Assembly: GCA_963930645.1 (NCBI GenBank) | Contig: OZ005648.1 | Location: 201,996,480-202,060,479 of the forward strand | Direction of reading: 5' to 3' | Length of the DNA stretch: 64,000 nt | From: Salticus scenicus | Taxonomy: Eukaryota > Arthropoda > Arachnida > Araneae > Salticidae | Shown: one piece after another, positions 11,964 to 23,904 of the stretch | Layout of the letters: every line of letters begins with the position of its first letter | Position numbering within the stretch: the first letter of the stretch is position 1 | The notes under the pieces: model-generated | What the model was told of the DNA's origin: nothing | Database searches by the model: none | Seen by the model: only the letters and a program-made list of their open reading frames with translations | Made by a program: the position numbers and the translations under genes

Positions 11964-12916
11964 AATAAATAATGTAAATACTATCAGATGTACTAATATT
12001 GCGGAGATTTAAACTTTCATAGCTAAACTAAACAATGTCTGAAAAACACAACGGATGATAGAGGGAAAGTCAATTGTGTTAATAATTAAATGTTGAAGGT
12101 TGAATGGATTTTACATCGCACTGGTACTACGCTATCGGCAATTGACGATTATAATAAATAACCAAGAAAATTTTATTTTTGTTTCACAATCTCTATTAAT
12201 ATTTAACAAAGTGCAAGAATGGTATGTGGTTTAAAGAACAAATGCAGATGGAAAACTACATTACTGAAATCTACATTCCATAACTGTGAAAATGTAATTG
12301 TATTCAAAGATCTGTAACGGATTCAAACATTTTAAAGTATTATGAACAATGTAAATATTATCAGGCGTAATAATATAGTGAAGATTTACAATTTCCATAG
12401 CAAAACTTAAGAACATCTGAAAATGTAACAGACGATAGAGTAAGATACACTTGCGATAGATAACATCCAAAGAAAACCCTCTTTTTTGTTTCACAACCCT
12501 CATCAATACCTAATAAAGTAGAAGAATGGTATAATATGGTTCATGGAACAAATTCAAATAAATAATTAACCCAAATGAAAGTAAAAATTACAATTACTTA
12601 AATTTACATCAAACAATTAATATACTGTATAAAAATGTGTTCAGAGATCTGCACAGGAAAAATAAAATCAAATAGTCTAAAAGTAATAAATAATGTAAAT
12701 ACTATCAGGCATACTAATATTGTGTAGATTTACAATTTCCATGGCTAACCTTAACAGCATCTGAAAAATGTAACAGATGATAGAGGAAAATTCACTTGTG
12801 ATAACATCCAAAGAAAACTCCTTTTTTGTTTCACAACCCTTATCAATATCTTACAAAGTGGAAGAATGGTATGTGGTTTATGGAACAAACGCAGATGTAA
12901 AACTACCCCCAAATGA
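11964..12916 (+). repeat. Three tandem units of about 350-370 bp
   Basis: Units start near 11964, 12341 and 12688. Each contains, in order, AATGTAAATAxTATCAG, a GATTTA-AATTTCCATAGC block, CTGAAAA-TGTAACAG-GATAGAG, TTTTGTTTCACAA, and AAG-GxAGAATGGTATxxGGTT followed by GGAACAAA. Divergence between units is roughly 15-25% by eye. No coding signal. It ends next to the candidate exon at 12933. Confidence 0.8.
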
Positions 12917-12932
12917 AAGTAAAATACCATAA

Positions 12933-13145
12933 GCTAAGGAGCAGGAAAAACCTGGCACAACAAGTTCACGGCAGACGCCAGGTGTTCCCTCAACACCGTC
13001 ACCAGCAAAGCAAGCAGCTGCGGGAAAAAAAAAAAAAGTACCAAGGGGAATTTTTTCACGACCTTCTTCCATTCCTTCGCCGATTAAACGTGGTGAAGAT
13101 ACAGTTTCGAGGTGGATAATGCAGGTGGTGAAACTCTTGTTTTAA
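12933..13145 (+). CDS. Candidate exon: Ser/Pro/Lys-rich segment with an SxIP motif
   Basis: An open frame runs from just after TAA 12930-12932 to TAA 13143-13145. It has no early ATG, as expected for an internal exon. The peptide is of the kind found in disordered regulatory regions: TPGVPSTPSPAK, a KKKK stretch, then RPSSIPSPIKRG. The last contains S-S-I-P, the SxIP consensus that binds EB proteins on microtubule plus ends, in the usual basic Ser/Pro setting. CpG density is far above background. A possible acceptor is GAGCAG|G at 12944; possible donors (TCGAG|GTGG, TGCAG|GTGG) are poor. The minus strand has a good acceptor (T run then CCCGCAG) over the same DNA, so the strand is not settled. 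No gene is recognised. Confidence 0.3.
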   Translation, partial: AKEQEKPGTTSSRQTPGVPSTPSPAKQAAAGKKKKVPRGIFSRPSSIPSPIKRGEDTVSRWIMQVVKLLF

Positions 13146-14726
13146 AAGCTACACAGGTACCGAATATATTCAACAATTATGAACCAATAATAGCTTGGAT
13201 AAGGTTGAAAGCTATTGGCAATGTCAAGTCAAGTTACTCATTTCCAGAGGTTAAAATCCATTCTCACTAAATTTTAATAGTAAAAATTAAACCATAATTT
13301 TATTTTGGAAAAATATAAATACATACTTAATAAAATAAATTTTTTATATATTTATTAGGCTAACTAAATACGATTTAGTCCAACTAGTGGGTGCTTCCAA
13401 GCAGTTTTGGATTAATTATTGGATTATTGGTCAAAAAGGTAAATATGAATGAAAATAATAATAGTAAAATTATATTTATAAGTATGAAAAATTAATTATA
13501 TTTATAAGATTAATATTTCCAAAATGTTACTCTCGTCGTAATAAATCAAAAATTTCTATTTAAAATAAGTAGTATTCAAAAATCAGGAGGTTTGGATACT
13601 CTGGAAATGAATTTGAAAAATGTGGCGAAAGGATTTTAAGAGTAAAAGGAAATTATTTATAATTTACTATAATATATTATAATACACTATAAAATACAAG
13701 TTATCCTTATCATTTTTTTTTTTTAATGAAATGCATTAAAAAGCGAAAAAGTATTATTTTTAAATCGTTACTATCCGGCAAAAGCTTGCTCATCACTAGA
13801 AACATGCATTTAATCATACTCATAATATAATTTTGTTATGTGGTAGTGTATTAAAAATAGGCCACTATCCTATTTTTTCCTCGTTGAAATATAATAAAAT
13901 GCAAAAAACAATAAATTAACTTTAAGTTTTTTATATGCCACCTACTTTCATCCTCTCAGCTGTTAAAAGATTTTAACAGAAGAAAAAAAATAAAAATTTG
14001 GAATATCAAGGAATATTTCCCACGCAATAAAATAAGTAAATAAATAAATAAATTTTGGCAGAAATAAATTGAAAAATAAAATAGAATAAAATAAAATAAA
14101 CAATTGTGCAAAAATACTGTATCTGAGTAATTGAAGAGGATAAAAACATAATAAAATAATGCAAAATTTCAATGTAGAAATTCAATTATTACGAAATTAT
14201 CTTTCCCTATTGTTTTATTATTATTAAGGACATCAATTAAAATTTTTTGTAGAAATAGCACAAAAAGTAATTTATTATTGTCTAATTCTAATATATTGAT
14301 CCTTACTCAATAATTCAATAAAAAATATCCAGTTTTCTTTTCTTTTTTTTTTTTTTTTCCTTATTGTTCATTCATATTTAAATGTAATTTTCTAATAATT
14401 TATCTGACAATAAAGAAAGATATTAGAATAAATTATTTTTTTATTCGGATTCTTTCTTATTCAGTAAAGAGATGATCTTTGTGAATTTTTAAAGTAATTC
14501 TTTAAAAAGTTTTTAATATAGAATGCATAATTAAGCCTATTTGTAAGCCTAGCATAATTAAGCCAATGTTAAGATAAATTTTAAGACCTTAATAAAAGAC
14601 TTTTTTTTTTTTTTTTTTTTATGTAACTATTATGTCCAATAGTAGCAAATACCGTTTCTCTATTTACTTTTCTTTACGTATTTTTATCTGATTTTCAATT
14701 GCCATTCTTTGATCCCACTATAAACA
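13146..14726. other. AT-rich non-coding stretch
   Basis: No gene seen. Several T runs (for example about 14343-14358 and 14601-14620) and scattered (AAT)n. Confidence 0.55.
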
Positions 14727-14728
14727 TA

Positions 14729-15607
14729 CAGTGGAGCACCTTTTATACGTTTCTCATTTATACGTTTTTCTCATTTATACGTTTTTTGACTTCGGTCCCA
14801 AATCATTCCATTGAATTTTAATGTTAAAATATTTCGTTTATACGGCACAAGTAAATTCTTAATTTCACTTATACGTTTTTTTTTTTTTTTTTTTTTTTTT
14901 TTTTCTTCTTGTAGAATCCCAAATTTAAGTTTCATTCCAGGATAAAAAAAAAAAAGATGAATACTCTTTATGTTTTATTCTTTTTTTCCCGATTATTTTT
15001 TCTTAGAACTATGGTAACAAAGTGCGACTTGCATCGATAGCCTGGGAGAAGGAGAGAAATTTTCAGTCTATGGTTGGCGACTGGGTTGAATGGTGGGGTA
15101 TACAAGTAGCCAGTGACCACTTGAAGACCTCCCACTTTCCCTTTTAATTGATACCAGGAATGGAGTATGAAGGGAAAAAGTATACAACTTTATAGGCATT
15201 TTGTAAACTTGAAGATTTTCTTGTGTTTATTTGACATTACGGTCGGAGAATCAATTTTTTTTTTCTTTCCTTCCTTTTAATCGTGTGCAAAAATGTTATC
15301 TTCGTTTAGCGAACAAAAGGTTTTGTCTTTAAAGGTTAAAATCGAAATCTTGAAAAAATTTTCTGAATTTCTATATTTTTAATTATCGTTTAATTTTTAT
15401 TCAACCTTTCAAAATATTTTAAATATAATTTAAAATATATCTTATTCAAATAAATGTAAAGGAAATCATGAAAATTGATTAGACTTTTATTAGATATGAT
15501 AATTTATTGGGTATTAATGTTAAAACGAATTTTCAGTTGTACGTTTTTTTCAGTTATACGTTTTTTAGGAACGGTCCCTTGAAAAACGTATAAACGGTGC
15601 TCCACTG
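14729..15607 (+). mobile_element. pogo/Tigger-like deletion derivative
   Basis: The ends CAGTGGAGCACC and GGTGCTCCACTG are perfect inverted repeats flanked by TA (14727-14728, 15608-15609). Subterminal TTATACGTTTTT motifs repeat inward from both sides. The interior keeps a short transposase-like frame (see 15293-15382). At 879 bp it is too short for a full Tigger-type transposase, so it is an internally deleted, non-autonomous copy. Confidence 0.9.
15293..15382 (+). pseudogene. Truncated pogo/Tigger-type transposase start
   Basis: A 29-codon frame starting at ATG 15293 contains the segment VLSLKVKIEILKK. This resembles the start of the CENP-B-type helix-turn-helix at the N-terminus of pogo/Tigger transposases, typically (A)LSLexKxeIlkk. 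The frame ends at TAA 15380-15382, and the DDE catalytic core is absent. Its position after the left inverted repeat is where the transposase start belongs. The family resemblance is from memory of the motif and covers only about 13 residues. Confidence 0.5.
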
Positions 15608-15609
15608 TA

Positions 15610-16670
15610 TTTACAATTTAACTTTTACTTTAGAAATAAGATCTGGCACTATTAAATTGGAATGTGAAAATGCAAATATCAACCTCTCTCCAACATAATA
15701 ACAGAGTGGTATTACATTTGGACATCACCAAATTCCATGACTGTTCCTTCACTCCTGCTGTTTACTTCCCAAGAAATTTCATGACATTAGCGAACAAATT
15801 AGAGACGAAGAGGTCAGTTTGGTGAGTTAGAATAATAAGCTTTCAACAACGACTTATTTCCACAAAATTTTGACCGAGTTCCTTGACCGCTAGCCATTCT
15901 GAATAAATATTATATTTAAAAAAAAATTAAAACTATGAGTTTTACCCTTAAAATAAATTGAAACTCTGACTTAAAACTTTTTATTTCAAAATTCGTGCAG
16001 ATGTTGTTCGCAAACTTAATAGTTAAAACAACGATTAACTGTAATCGTTGAATAACACTATTCACTTCGCAAGGACATCTTTCATAAATCTAATTTGTAA
16101 CAAAGACGTCTTTCTTAGATGCTCATATTTCCAGTAATGAAAAGAGGGGGGAGGGGGGGAGGAAACCCGCAAACATTAGTTGTTATTTTTTTGCGTAATT
16201 TAATCATTCTAAGTAGCAACCTTCACTTCTCTAATTTCTTCTTAAAGCCAAATAAAACACAAGCACGATGTCTGTTTTAAAATCTGAGTCGTTAAAAACT
16301 GAATCATTAACTACTACTTCCACTTCGTCAAATTCAAAATGGCCCTGTCCATTACTACTATTTTCTCTCTTTCTCTTCTTTCGATGGACTGACTATCTAC
16401 CCGAGTGATCAAGATGGTGAGCGAGATCAATTTTTCTCATGACCTCTGCGGGATGCGAGGTCGCTAACTTTCTTTTGAAATACGAATCCTGATTAATGCA
16501 TAGAGTACACTATTTTATGGCGCTGACCGGCAACCATTATAGGATAGTAGTTGGTGATTTTATATGCCTAGAAAGACTACAATCAGTGATCATCACAGAT
16601 CGTTTGCCAATAAATGTATTATACATTTCTATCATGCACAAGCGGAATAACATTTGATGTTCAGAATAAA
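15610..16670. other. Unique-looking AT-rich stretch
   Basis: No supportable gene. A slightly GC-richer patch at about 16360-16500 has a pyrimidine tract followed by ATG|GTGAGC, which could be a donor, but all frames around it are short. Confidence 0.4.
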
Positions 16671-16674
16671 CTAG

Positions 16675-17070
16675 CCAAGAGTCGACCCAAGTTTTCATTT
16701 TTAGGGTCCACTTTTGTGAAAAAATTTATAATTTAAGGAAAAAACAAAATATTTTTTGTGAAGAAAAAATATCGTGTAAATAATCTATTTTAGCAATCAC
16801 CATGTTTTATGGTTTTAATGTCAAGATGTATATTTAATACCAAGCTAATGTTTCATTGAATCAAGTATATGCAGTAAATATTTTACATTTAATGTAATAA
16901 ATGTATATTTAATATCAAACTGAAAATGTTATATCGAATCAAATTAGTACATACAGTTATTTGATGTAATATTCAAAACAGGATTCGGCCACGGAAAATT
17001 AATAAAACGAAATTTTGTGAAGGGGACTTTTTTATGAAGTGATACTTTATGAAGGGAAGGCTAAAGTCTC
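16675..17070. mobile_element. Degraded CAGG-family element copy
   Basis: The left part (GAGTCGACCCAAGTTTTCAT, then GGGTCCACTTTTGTG) matches the end of the copy at 20794-21106. The right part (ATTCGGCC, ATTTTGTGAAGGGGAC, TATGAAGGGAAGGCTAAAG) matches the copy near 29.6 kb. The ends are too worn to read a target duplication. Confidence 0.5.
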
Positions 17071-18000
17071 CCAATTTTATAACAGAATCGAATTCGCTGT
17101 GTAAATAAGCCCCAACCCCACCCCCACTCTCAGAATAATTGGCGAGGTTCTTATAAGAAAATAAAAGTAAATCATAATTAGAAAACTGTTAAAAAATAAT
17201 GAATTGTACTTCAAACAAACATTAATATCAAAATTCAATACAAGTGAGTAAACCCAAATCGATTCTGCTGCAAATGATTACATAAAAACAATCTACATCA
17301 AGCAACTGATTAAAATTAGCATATATCGTCTACTATAAAATGGTGCACATTAATGAAATTCTAGGACTCGCCCGCATATTAAAATCTGGAGTAGTTTTAA
17401 ATTTACAAAGCAATATCAAATTTTAACAAAATATTTTTGTTCTACGATGAAAAAAATTCATGTTTGATAACGAATTTTACAATCTCGACCGAAAAGTTTC
17501 AAAATAAAATTATTTTTAAAATATTTAAATTTCCTATAATAATGATGATTTTATTTTGAATTTCTATATGAACGAACATGCTATTTCCAGTAGATGTCAT
17601 AAAATTTTAACAATTTTGTGATATGAATAAATTATAACAAAATTAATAAATTGCGAATGTAATTAACAGTCAAAACTGTTATTATATTCGACTTCCAAAG
17701 CATTCTATTTGGATATGCAACATTATTTATTTATTTTTATTTACTTATTTTTAACAAAAATTTCATTATTATTACGCTATGTAAGTATTAAATTTCATTT
17801 TTGATAAAATCTCTAAAGTTTTCTCAAACTATAGAATACATTAAATTCATATAAATTTATAATTTGGAGGTCGAATTTGAAAGTTTCTAATAATAATAAT
17901 AAAGCAAAAAAGTTAAATAAATAAATAAAATCAGTATAAGTTTTAATATGAAAATAAAACCTTACGAAAAATCTTTATAATATCAAATTTATAACGAGAA
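17071..18000. other. AT-rich non-coding stretch
   Basis: No gene and no clear repeat terminus. A short C-rich patch occurs near 17110-17130, and (AAT)n near 17890. Confidence 0.5.
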
Positions 18001-18240
18001 AAAAAAAAAAAAAAAAAAGAAAAGAAAGAAGGAAGAAAGAAAGAAAAGAAAAGTAATTAATTTGAATGTTTTGTTTACTTTCTTATAACTATTATTTGTG
18101 CTATAATTTGTGGGAAATTATAAAAAAATAAAAAGGAAAGAAAGAAAGAAAAGCAATTAATTTGAACGTTTCTTTTATTTTACTATTTTTTGTTTCTTTT
18201 ATAACTATTATTTGTATGTGATATAATTAGTGGGAAATAT
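18001..18240 (+). repeat. Two tandem units of about 115 bp with purine tracts
   Basis: Each unit has an A/GAAA purine tract, then AATTAATTTGAA-GTTT, then TTATAACTATTATTTGT and TAATT-GTGGGAAAT. The first unit runs from about 18035, the second from about 18150. Confidence 0.6.
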
Positions 18241-19455
18241 TCATTTTTTTTTTTTTTAACCATTACTATAGTGTTCGTTGATAATGCTATTTTTTTTTTT
18301 TTTTAAACATTTTTTAGGTATGTTTTTGCATCATAAAAAATATATGAACAACAATGACTCAAACCAAATTAACAATACAGTCAATCACTTATAAAAAGTC
18401 TATAACAATTCATCCGATATATATATATTCTTTAAATAATTTTTTATTCTCTCATCTGTAAAACAAGTTATTGCATTAAAATATAAAGAAGAGAAGGTCA
18501 GCGTTAACTTTGAACTTAATAAGAGTTCATGAAAACATCAAAGTTCAATTACCCCACCCTTCAGTCCAAAGAGCGGTGAAAATACAGTATCTATTTCAAA
18601 TGACAGCACGAATTATCTGCATAACAGCAATTAGCGTCATGTCATAACAAATAGTTCTTTTGGTGGTACAAAAATTGAAATACCATTTAGAATTATAATT
18701 TTTATATAATGGCAAAATAATTAACTAAGGTGGGTTCTCAGAGCAAAGCAAATGAACAGATAAAATCCATCAACAGTGCCCAAAGCAGTTTCGGTCGAAA
18801 TATTTCATTGACACTGATTGCTACAAGAAATATATTAGAAGTAAAAAGAAAGTAAAAGAAGTAAAAAACCTCATCAACTTAACGATTTTGTATATATGAT
18901 GGATGGTGTCCATTTCAGAATTGCTAGAGAAAAAAAAAAAAAAAGAGAGAGATAGAGAAAAAAGAGAAAGTTTCTATACAAAATAATAATTTTTAAAGCA
19001 TTCTTATGAAAGAAAAAGAGAAAGGGGTAAAAAAATTGCCCTACTTCTAGAGAAGTCTTTCTTTAATGTATTAAATAAATAAATTAAATAATAGAGTTAT
19101 TTTTTGAAACAACAATTTTCGAGATCTTGAAATTAACCTACCTAAGCATGATAACTGTTAATTTTTCTGTAATAATTGTAATATCTAAAATTGATTTATG
19201 TAACAATTTTCAAGAAAATCGTTAGAACCGTTTTTCAGATACCAACTATTACCAAAACTTGGCATACTCAATTATTGAACGGAAAAGGATATTTAAAAGG
19301 GAGTAAATAAGACAAGTTTGAAAAAAATCCGTACAGCCGTATTTAAAGGAACGCATTTGTGAGAACTGAAATTAAGCTATTTGTACAGAACGCCTATCAA
19401 TTTGTCTGAACTAACTAACTATATCATTCGAAAGGACATTTAATAAAGTGTTTAC
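18241..19455. other. AT-rich non-coding stretch
   Basis: No gene seen. T runs at 18245-18258 and 18292-18304 and a purine tract at 18930-18985. Confidence 0.5.
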
Positions 19456-19459
19456 ACAG

Positions 19460-19772
19460 CAAATTTTACGGACTTACGTCCACTTCCGGTTTTCCAATTT
19501 TCACCAAAACTTGGGAAATTCATCTGTACACCAGACCTGTACAAATTCTGAAGTTTCGTAGTTCTATCTTCATTAGTTTCGGAGATATGATAGCCAGAAG
19601 ATTCCACACATACATACATACACACACACACTGACCAATTGCCAAAAACTACTCTTTTGGACTCAGGAGACCTTAAAACGTGTAAATCAGGTGAAAACTC
19701 GATATCGAATTTTTGGACCAAATACAATACTTCCATTACCTACGGTAGTCGGGTAATGGAAGTAAAAACATT
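19460..19772 (+). repeat. Hairpin-ended interspersed repeat, copy 2
   Basis: It shares with copy 1 the CACTTCCGGTTTTCCAATTT start, the GTTTCGTAGTTCTATC core, a CATACATACACACAC tract, AAAACGTGTAAATC, and an end hairpin in which ACTTCCATTACC pairs with GGTAATGGAAGT, followed by an A-rich tail. The 94-aa frame on the other strand is not a gene. Confidence 0.72.
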
Positions 19773-19827
19773 CATCAATTAATGAGTATTATAAATTTTA
19801 CATTTAGATATTTCATTTCCCTTTCTC

Positions 19828-19832
<5 letters not shown>

Positions 19833-19875
<43 letters not shown>
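19833..19875. repeat. (TA)n microsatellite
   Basis: About 43 bp of uninterrupted alternating A and T. Confidence 0.95.
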
Positions 19876-19876
<1 letters not shown>

Positions 19877-20013
19877 TATATATTGAAGATTGTAAATTTT
19901 TTATCAATCCTATGTAGGATCAGAAGCAGTGGTTGGAGGGCGAAGTGAGGATAAAGCAGAAACAATCTTAACTGTTCCGTTTTACTTTCGAATTATAGTT
20001 TTTATATTAAAAT

Positions 20014-20108
20014 CAGTGTAGCCAGATTTTGCGACTTTTTTATTCAAAATCCACCACTAAATTTATTGGTGACTATTGAATAAAATATCGCAAAATCTGG
20101 CAACACTA
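20014..20108. mobile_element. hAT-type MITE, 95 bp, perfect 8-bp duplication
   Basis: The left end CAGTGTAGCCAGATTTTGCGA and right end (reverse complement TAGTGTTGCCAGATTTTGCGA) form inverted repeats. ATTAAAAT occurs at 20006-20013 and again at 20109-20116, a perfect 8-bp target duplication as in hAT elements. CAGTGTTGCCA is a common hAT terminus. The element is almost a pure hairpin. Confidence 0.88.
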
Positions 20109-20116
20109 ATTAAAAT

Positions 20117-20788
20117 GACATTTTTGTTTTTAATTATTAGATCTCTACGTATGCGTGCGTCTGCCCATGAATGAGCTATCATTTTAATAAAATTATAGTT
20201 TTTCCATAAGTACTTTTTAATAACCTAGGTAAATAATTGGTTCTTTCTTATTTAATATATTGAATTAAAAAACATAGGTAATATAATCTTTCCCAATATA
20301 AATTTTTTCTAAAGTAAAAGAATTCAACATATTGAAAAATAAGACAATAATTCCTTGTTATACCTTATTCGAATATACATACTTTATATCTTGGGTGTCT
20401 TAGCGAGGAAATAAAAAGATTAAAATTAAATGTTAGGTTTTGGTAGAATTTAAGTTAATTCACGATTGTTTCGGTAAGTCTTCTTCACTATATTTTAATA
20501 GCAAATTTGTAATAGACATAGACCAAAAATATGCATTTAAAAAAAAAAAAAAAAAAAAAAAAAGAAACGTTTACTCGTAGATTATTACCATTTTTACTAT
20601 TTTGATACCTTTGATTATTCATCGATTTTTCCTGGCTTAAAAGAACATACATGACACATTGAAATACTACAGAAATAACATTAAAACTATCGAATTAAGT
20701 AAATAAACAAAATTGTAAAATTACTAAGAGGAAAATTAACATTAAAAAATATAAAGAGATCTGAAAATTAATATTTAATTAATTTTCT
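20117..20788. other. AT-rich non-coding stretch
   Basis: No gene. Contains an A run at about 20538-20563. Confidence 0.55.
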
Positions 20789-20793
20789 ATTAC

Positions 20794-21106
20794 CAGGGGT
20801 CAATCCAGGCAAAAAAACGGAGCCTTTTTTCTGCTCCTTCCCAACATTCAAATCTATAAAATGGGCCTCTTCACATGAAAACAATTCTTTCACAAAATTT
20901 CATTTCAGAAAAATTGGATTTTTGTGAAATTTTCCCATGTTTTCAATTTTATTTCAACTGATTACTTATACGGAGTGATAACTAAAGTGGGAGATTTTAC
21001 ACAATAATTTTTTTCCGAAAAATAAAATAAAAATAAATTAATAACAAAAGTATTTTGTTTTTCACAAAAATGGGCCCCAAAAAATGAAAACTTGGATCGA
21101 CCCCTG
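20794..21106. mobile_element. CAGG-family element, short copy
   Basis: The left end is CAGGGGTCAATCCAGGC and the right end is GGATCGACCCCTG (inverted match). The flanks are ATTAC and ATTAG, a 4/5 match to a 5-bp duplication. It has the internal CACAAAATTTCAT and TTTCACAAAAATGGGCCCC motifs of the family. It is 313 bp and carries no ORF. Confidence 0.75.
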
Positions 21107-21189
21107 ATTAGTGTACTTAATAATACTTATAACTGTGGCGAGAAAATGAAAACATAGATTCAGTTGCCTACAATTTTACAGCCAAACGA

Positions 21190-21580
21190 AGCCGTCAAAG
21201 TCTTAACCCCATCTTTTGTGAGAGGAAATCAGGAAGAATAACAACTTATAAGTACAAGATAACGATAATTTTGCGGATAAAACATATTGCCCCGGGCAAT
21301 CCAGTTGCCAAGTCCATAGTCCACGGACGGATGGAGACGGTTCCAGAACCAGCACCGCTTCACTGCACCCAGGACAATAACTGGTGGGCGATTTTAGAAA
21401 GGAGGGGGAGGCAGGCAAGTAAGAATAGCTTACGGTTACAGACAATTCGAACTTTAATGATGGAACAATAAGAACAATTACACTCCTGACACATCGCCGA
21501 TAGACAATTTGCTGGGATGCTACGTTTTGATAATTCCATATCCTGATCGTTATCGCTAATATTAAATATTAACATAAATT
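21190..21580. other. GC-richer island, possible exon or regulatory DNA
   Basis: About 21285-21420 is GC- and CpG-richer than its surroundings, with open frames on both strands. On the plus strand the frame ends at a GCAA|GTAAGA donor-like site near 21418. On the minus strand a pyrimidine-rich tract ends in CCACCAG. The two readings exclude each other, and neither encodes a family I know. Confidence 0.2.
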
Positions 21581-21944
21581 AATTGATTGGTAATAGCATA
21601 AGTCAAATAATTTAATTAAGGAAATAATGTTATATACTTTTAAAGCTTCATGATATGTTAAAATTTATTGGAAAATTTCTAATACATGCCATTCTTCATT
21701 ATTATTATTATACTTTTGTATTCGAAAAGTATGCTAGTATATAGTTGGTAGTAGTAGAAGGACAGGGGATTATTTAGATGTTTAAAAGAGACTTTTTGTA
21801 ATAAAAGAAAAGCATTTTAAGTATAAAAGCATATTGTTTTTAATTAGATGTTTCTACTTATCTTAGGGGGGGAAATGTGCCTGTCTCTTCTTCCCTACAA
21901 TTAAACAAATTAGAAAAATTTTATAGAAAATTTGTGCTACACAG

Positions 21945-22627
21945 CAGCAGCGGCGACTTTGAAAAATTTCTGGGGGGGCTCGAACCAAGGCCGTAGCCAG
22001 GATTATTTTTTGAGGGTGGGGGGCATCACATTTCTAATACAAGGTCATCAAATATGGTGTAATAATGTACACACGCTTACCCAAGGAAAAGAACATATGC
22101 ACACACAAACAACGGCCTGATTAACACAGTGGCACGTGCCAGGGGCTCTGAGTAGCAAAGGGCCCCAAAACTGGACCTGAAAATGCCATCATAATCTTTG
22201 CCATTTAGTTTATGTAAATCGAATTTATATGGCAGTAACTTTTGTAAAAATAGTTATATTACTTTGCATCGACGTTTCTGAAAACTTTTGCTCCTCATGC
22301 ACAAACCATAAGTGATTGGGATTCCCGTAGCACAGTAAAGGGAATCATCTTCCTCTGAACTCACCCCCCCCCCCGCGCCCCATACAGAGATTTTCAGCCT
22401 CTCTTGTTTTTCTTTCTTTTTTTCTTAGTCGATTTATGTCCATTTTCAATTGCAACAACCTTACTTTACAGCTATCATTTTGGTAAAGAACTAAATAAGA
22501 AATAGAGGAAAGAATTTCTTGTTTAATAGAGAATCAGTATTCAAAATTTCTGGGGGGGGCTGATCCCTTACAGAAAATTTTCTGGGGGGGCTGGAGCCCT
22601 CGAGCCCCCACATAGTCAGCGCCACTG
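21945..22627. mobile_element. hAT-type composite element with perfect 8-bp duplication
   Basis: CTACACAG flanks it at 21937-21944 and 22628-22635. The left end CAGCAGCGGCGACT and right end AGTCAGCGCCACTG are related inverted termini, each followed inward by a TTTCTGGGGGGGCT-type G-rich segment. Inside are two further terminus-like segments: AAGGCCGTAGCCAGGATT near 21990, followed by a G run, and GGCCTGATTAACACAGTGGC near 22114. These suggest nested insertions whose right ends I cannot place. Confidence 0.8.
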
Positions 22628-22639
22628 CTACACAGTCGT

Positions 22640-23102
22640 CTGAAAAAACCAGACTTGGGAGCTATGCTCGTGACCCATCCTGAAATTTTATGAAAAGGAA
22701 AAGTCCGTTAACCTATGGAGGAAATTGTCCCATTATTATTCATCACATAAAACATATTTTTATTTATTTTTTTCTTTACATTCAGAAAATTAGAGACCTC
22801 TAAATTATTTCTTGTGCTTTTAATTTTTTAATTTTTATTTATTTTTATTATTAATTTTTCAAATTTACCTTAAGTCGTAAAATACATTAATTTCACATTT
22901 AACAGCTTCGAGATAAAATATAAAAATTTTATAAATCATTTTTTGGAAAACAAGAGTTTAATTAACCGTCATAATTTTTCCATATGTGAAAATGGAATTA
23001 AAAAATGTGCAATACATGATGAATTATAAAAAATAAAAGGCTACTTTTCCCATAGCTTGACATGGGGTTTGAATGACATTAACGCCTACTAATAAAAAGG
23101 TC

Positions 23103-23138
<36 letters not shown>

Positions 23139-23900
23139 ATACACAATAACACCTGATAATATTTTAGAATTACAATAAAGTTTCTAGAAAATAAACTTTA
23201 GAAAGGTTGGGATAATAAAAGGACACATAAAAATTAGGTAATAATAAAAAAGAATAATAATAACTAAAAAAATAAGCAATTTCCTAGAATTAACAGATCT
23301 TTTATGGATCAAAACTATTTACGTATTAATAAAATATACACTGTTGAAAGCAAACAAACTTGTTTAAAAGAAATCAGTTGATCTTTGTAAAAAAATAAAA
23401 TAAAGACAGAAGGGGGAGGCATTGTACTTGTTTAACAGCCATTCCAGAGGCAAAAAAAGAAAAAAAATGAACTAAATGAATAAAAAAATAAACGGGTGGA
23501 AAAGGAGAAAAGAAAGTAGCCGCTGGCCATATTATTTTCCAAACACTTTAAGCACTTAATGACAGAAGCAAGTTGGAATGCTGCAGAGCTTTAGAAGCAT
23601 GTCTCCAACAAGTTATAAAAAAGGAGGAAAAACTACTCTGGATGCAATTTTCTTCTACCTCTGTCTATTTAAGTTTGTGACACATTCTATATTATCAGAC
23701 AGTTTCTCAGAAAATTGTTTGTAGTATGTTACTAACCACTGGAGTGTAACATTCGAACTAGGTAGTTATTTCAACTACTGAAGGAATAGAAGAATCTTTT
23801 CTCCCCCCCCCCCCTTCTCACTTCATGAGATGCATATTTATTTTTCTTTCTTTCATTATTGAAATTTTCTTTTATCGAGTAGCTTCCCTTTTTATATGAA
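22640..23900. other. AT-rich stretch with a palindromic-repeat relic
   Basis: No gene. At 22930-23090 there is a partial copy of the palindromic repeat at 33.4-33.85 kb (TTTTTGGAAAA, GTGAAAATGGAATTAAAAAATG, TTTTCCCATAG, ACATGGG in that order). There is an A run at about 23106-23134. Confidence 0.5.
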
Positions 23901-23904
23901 TCCA

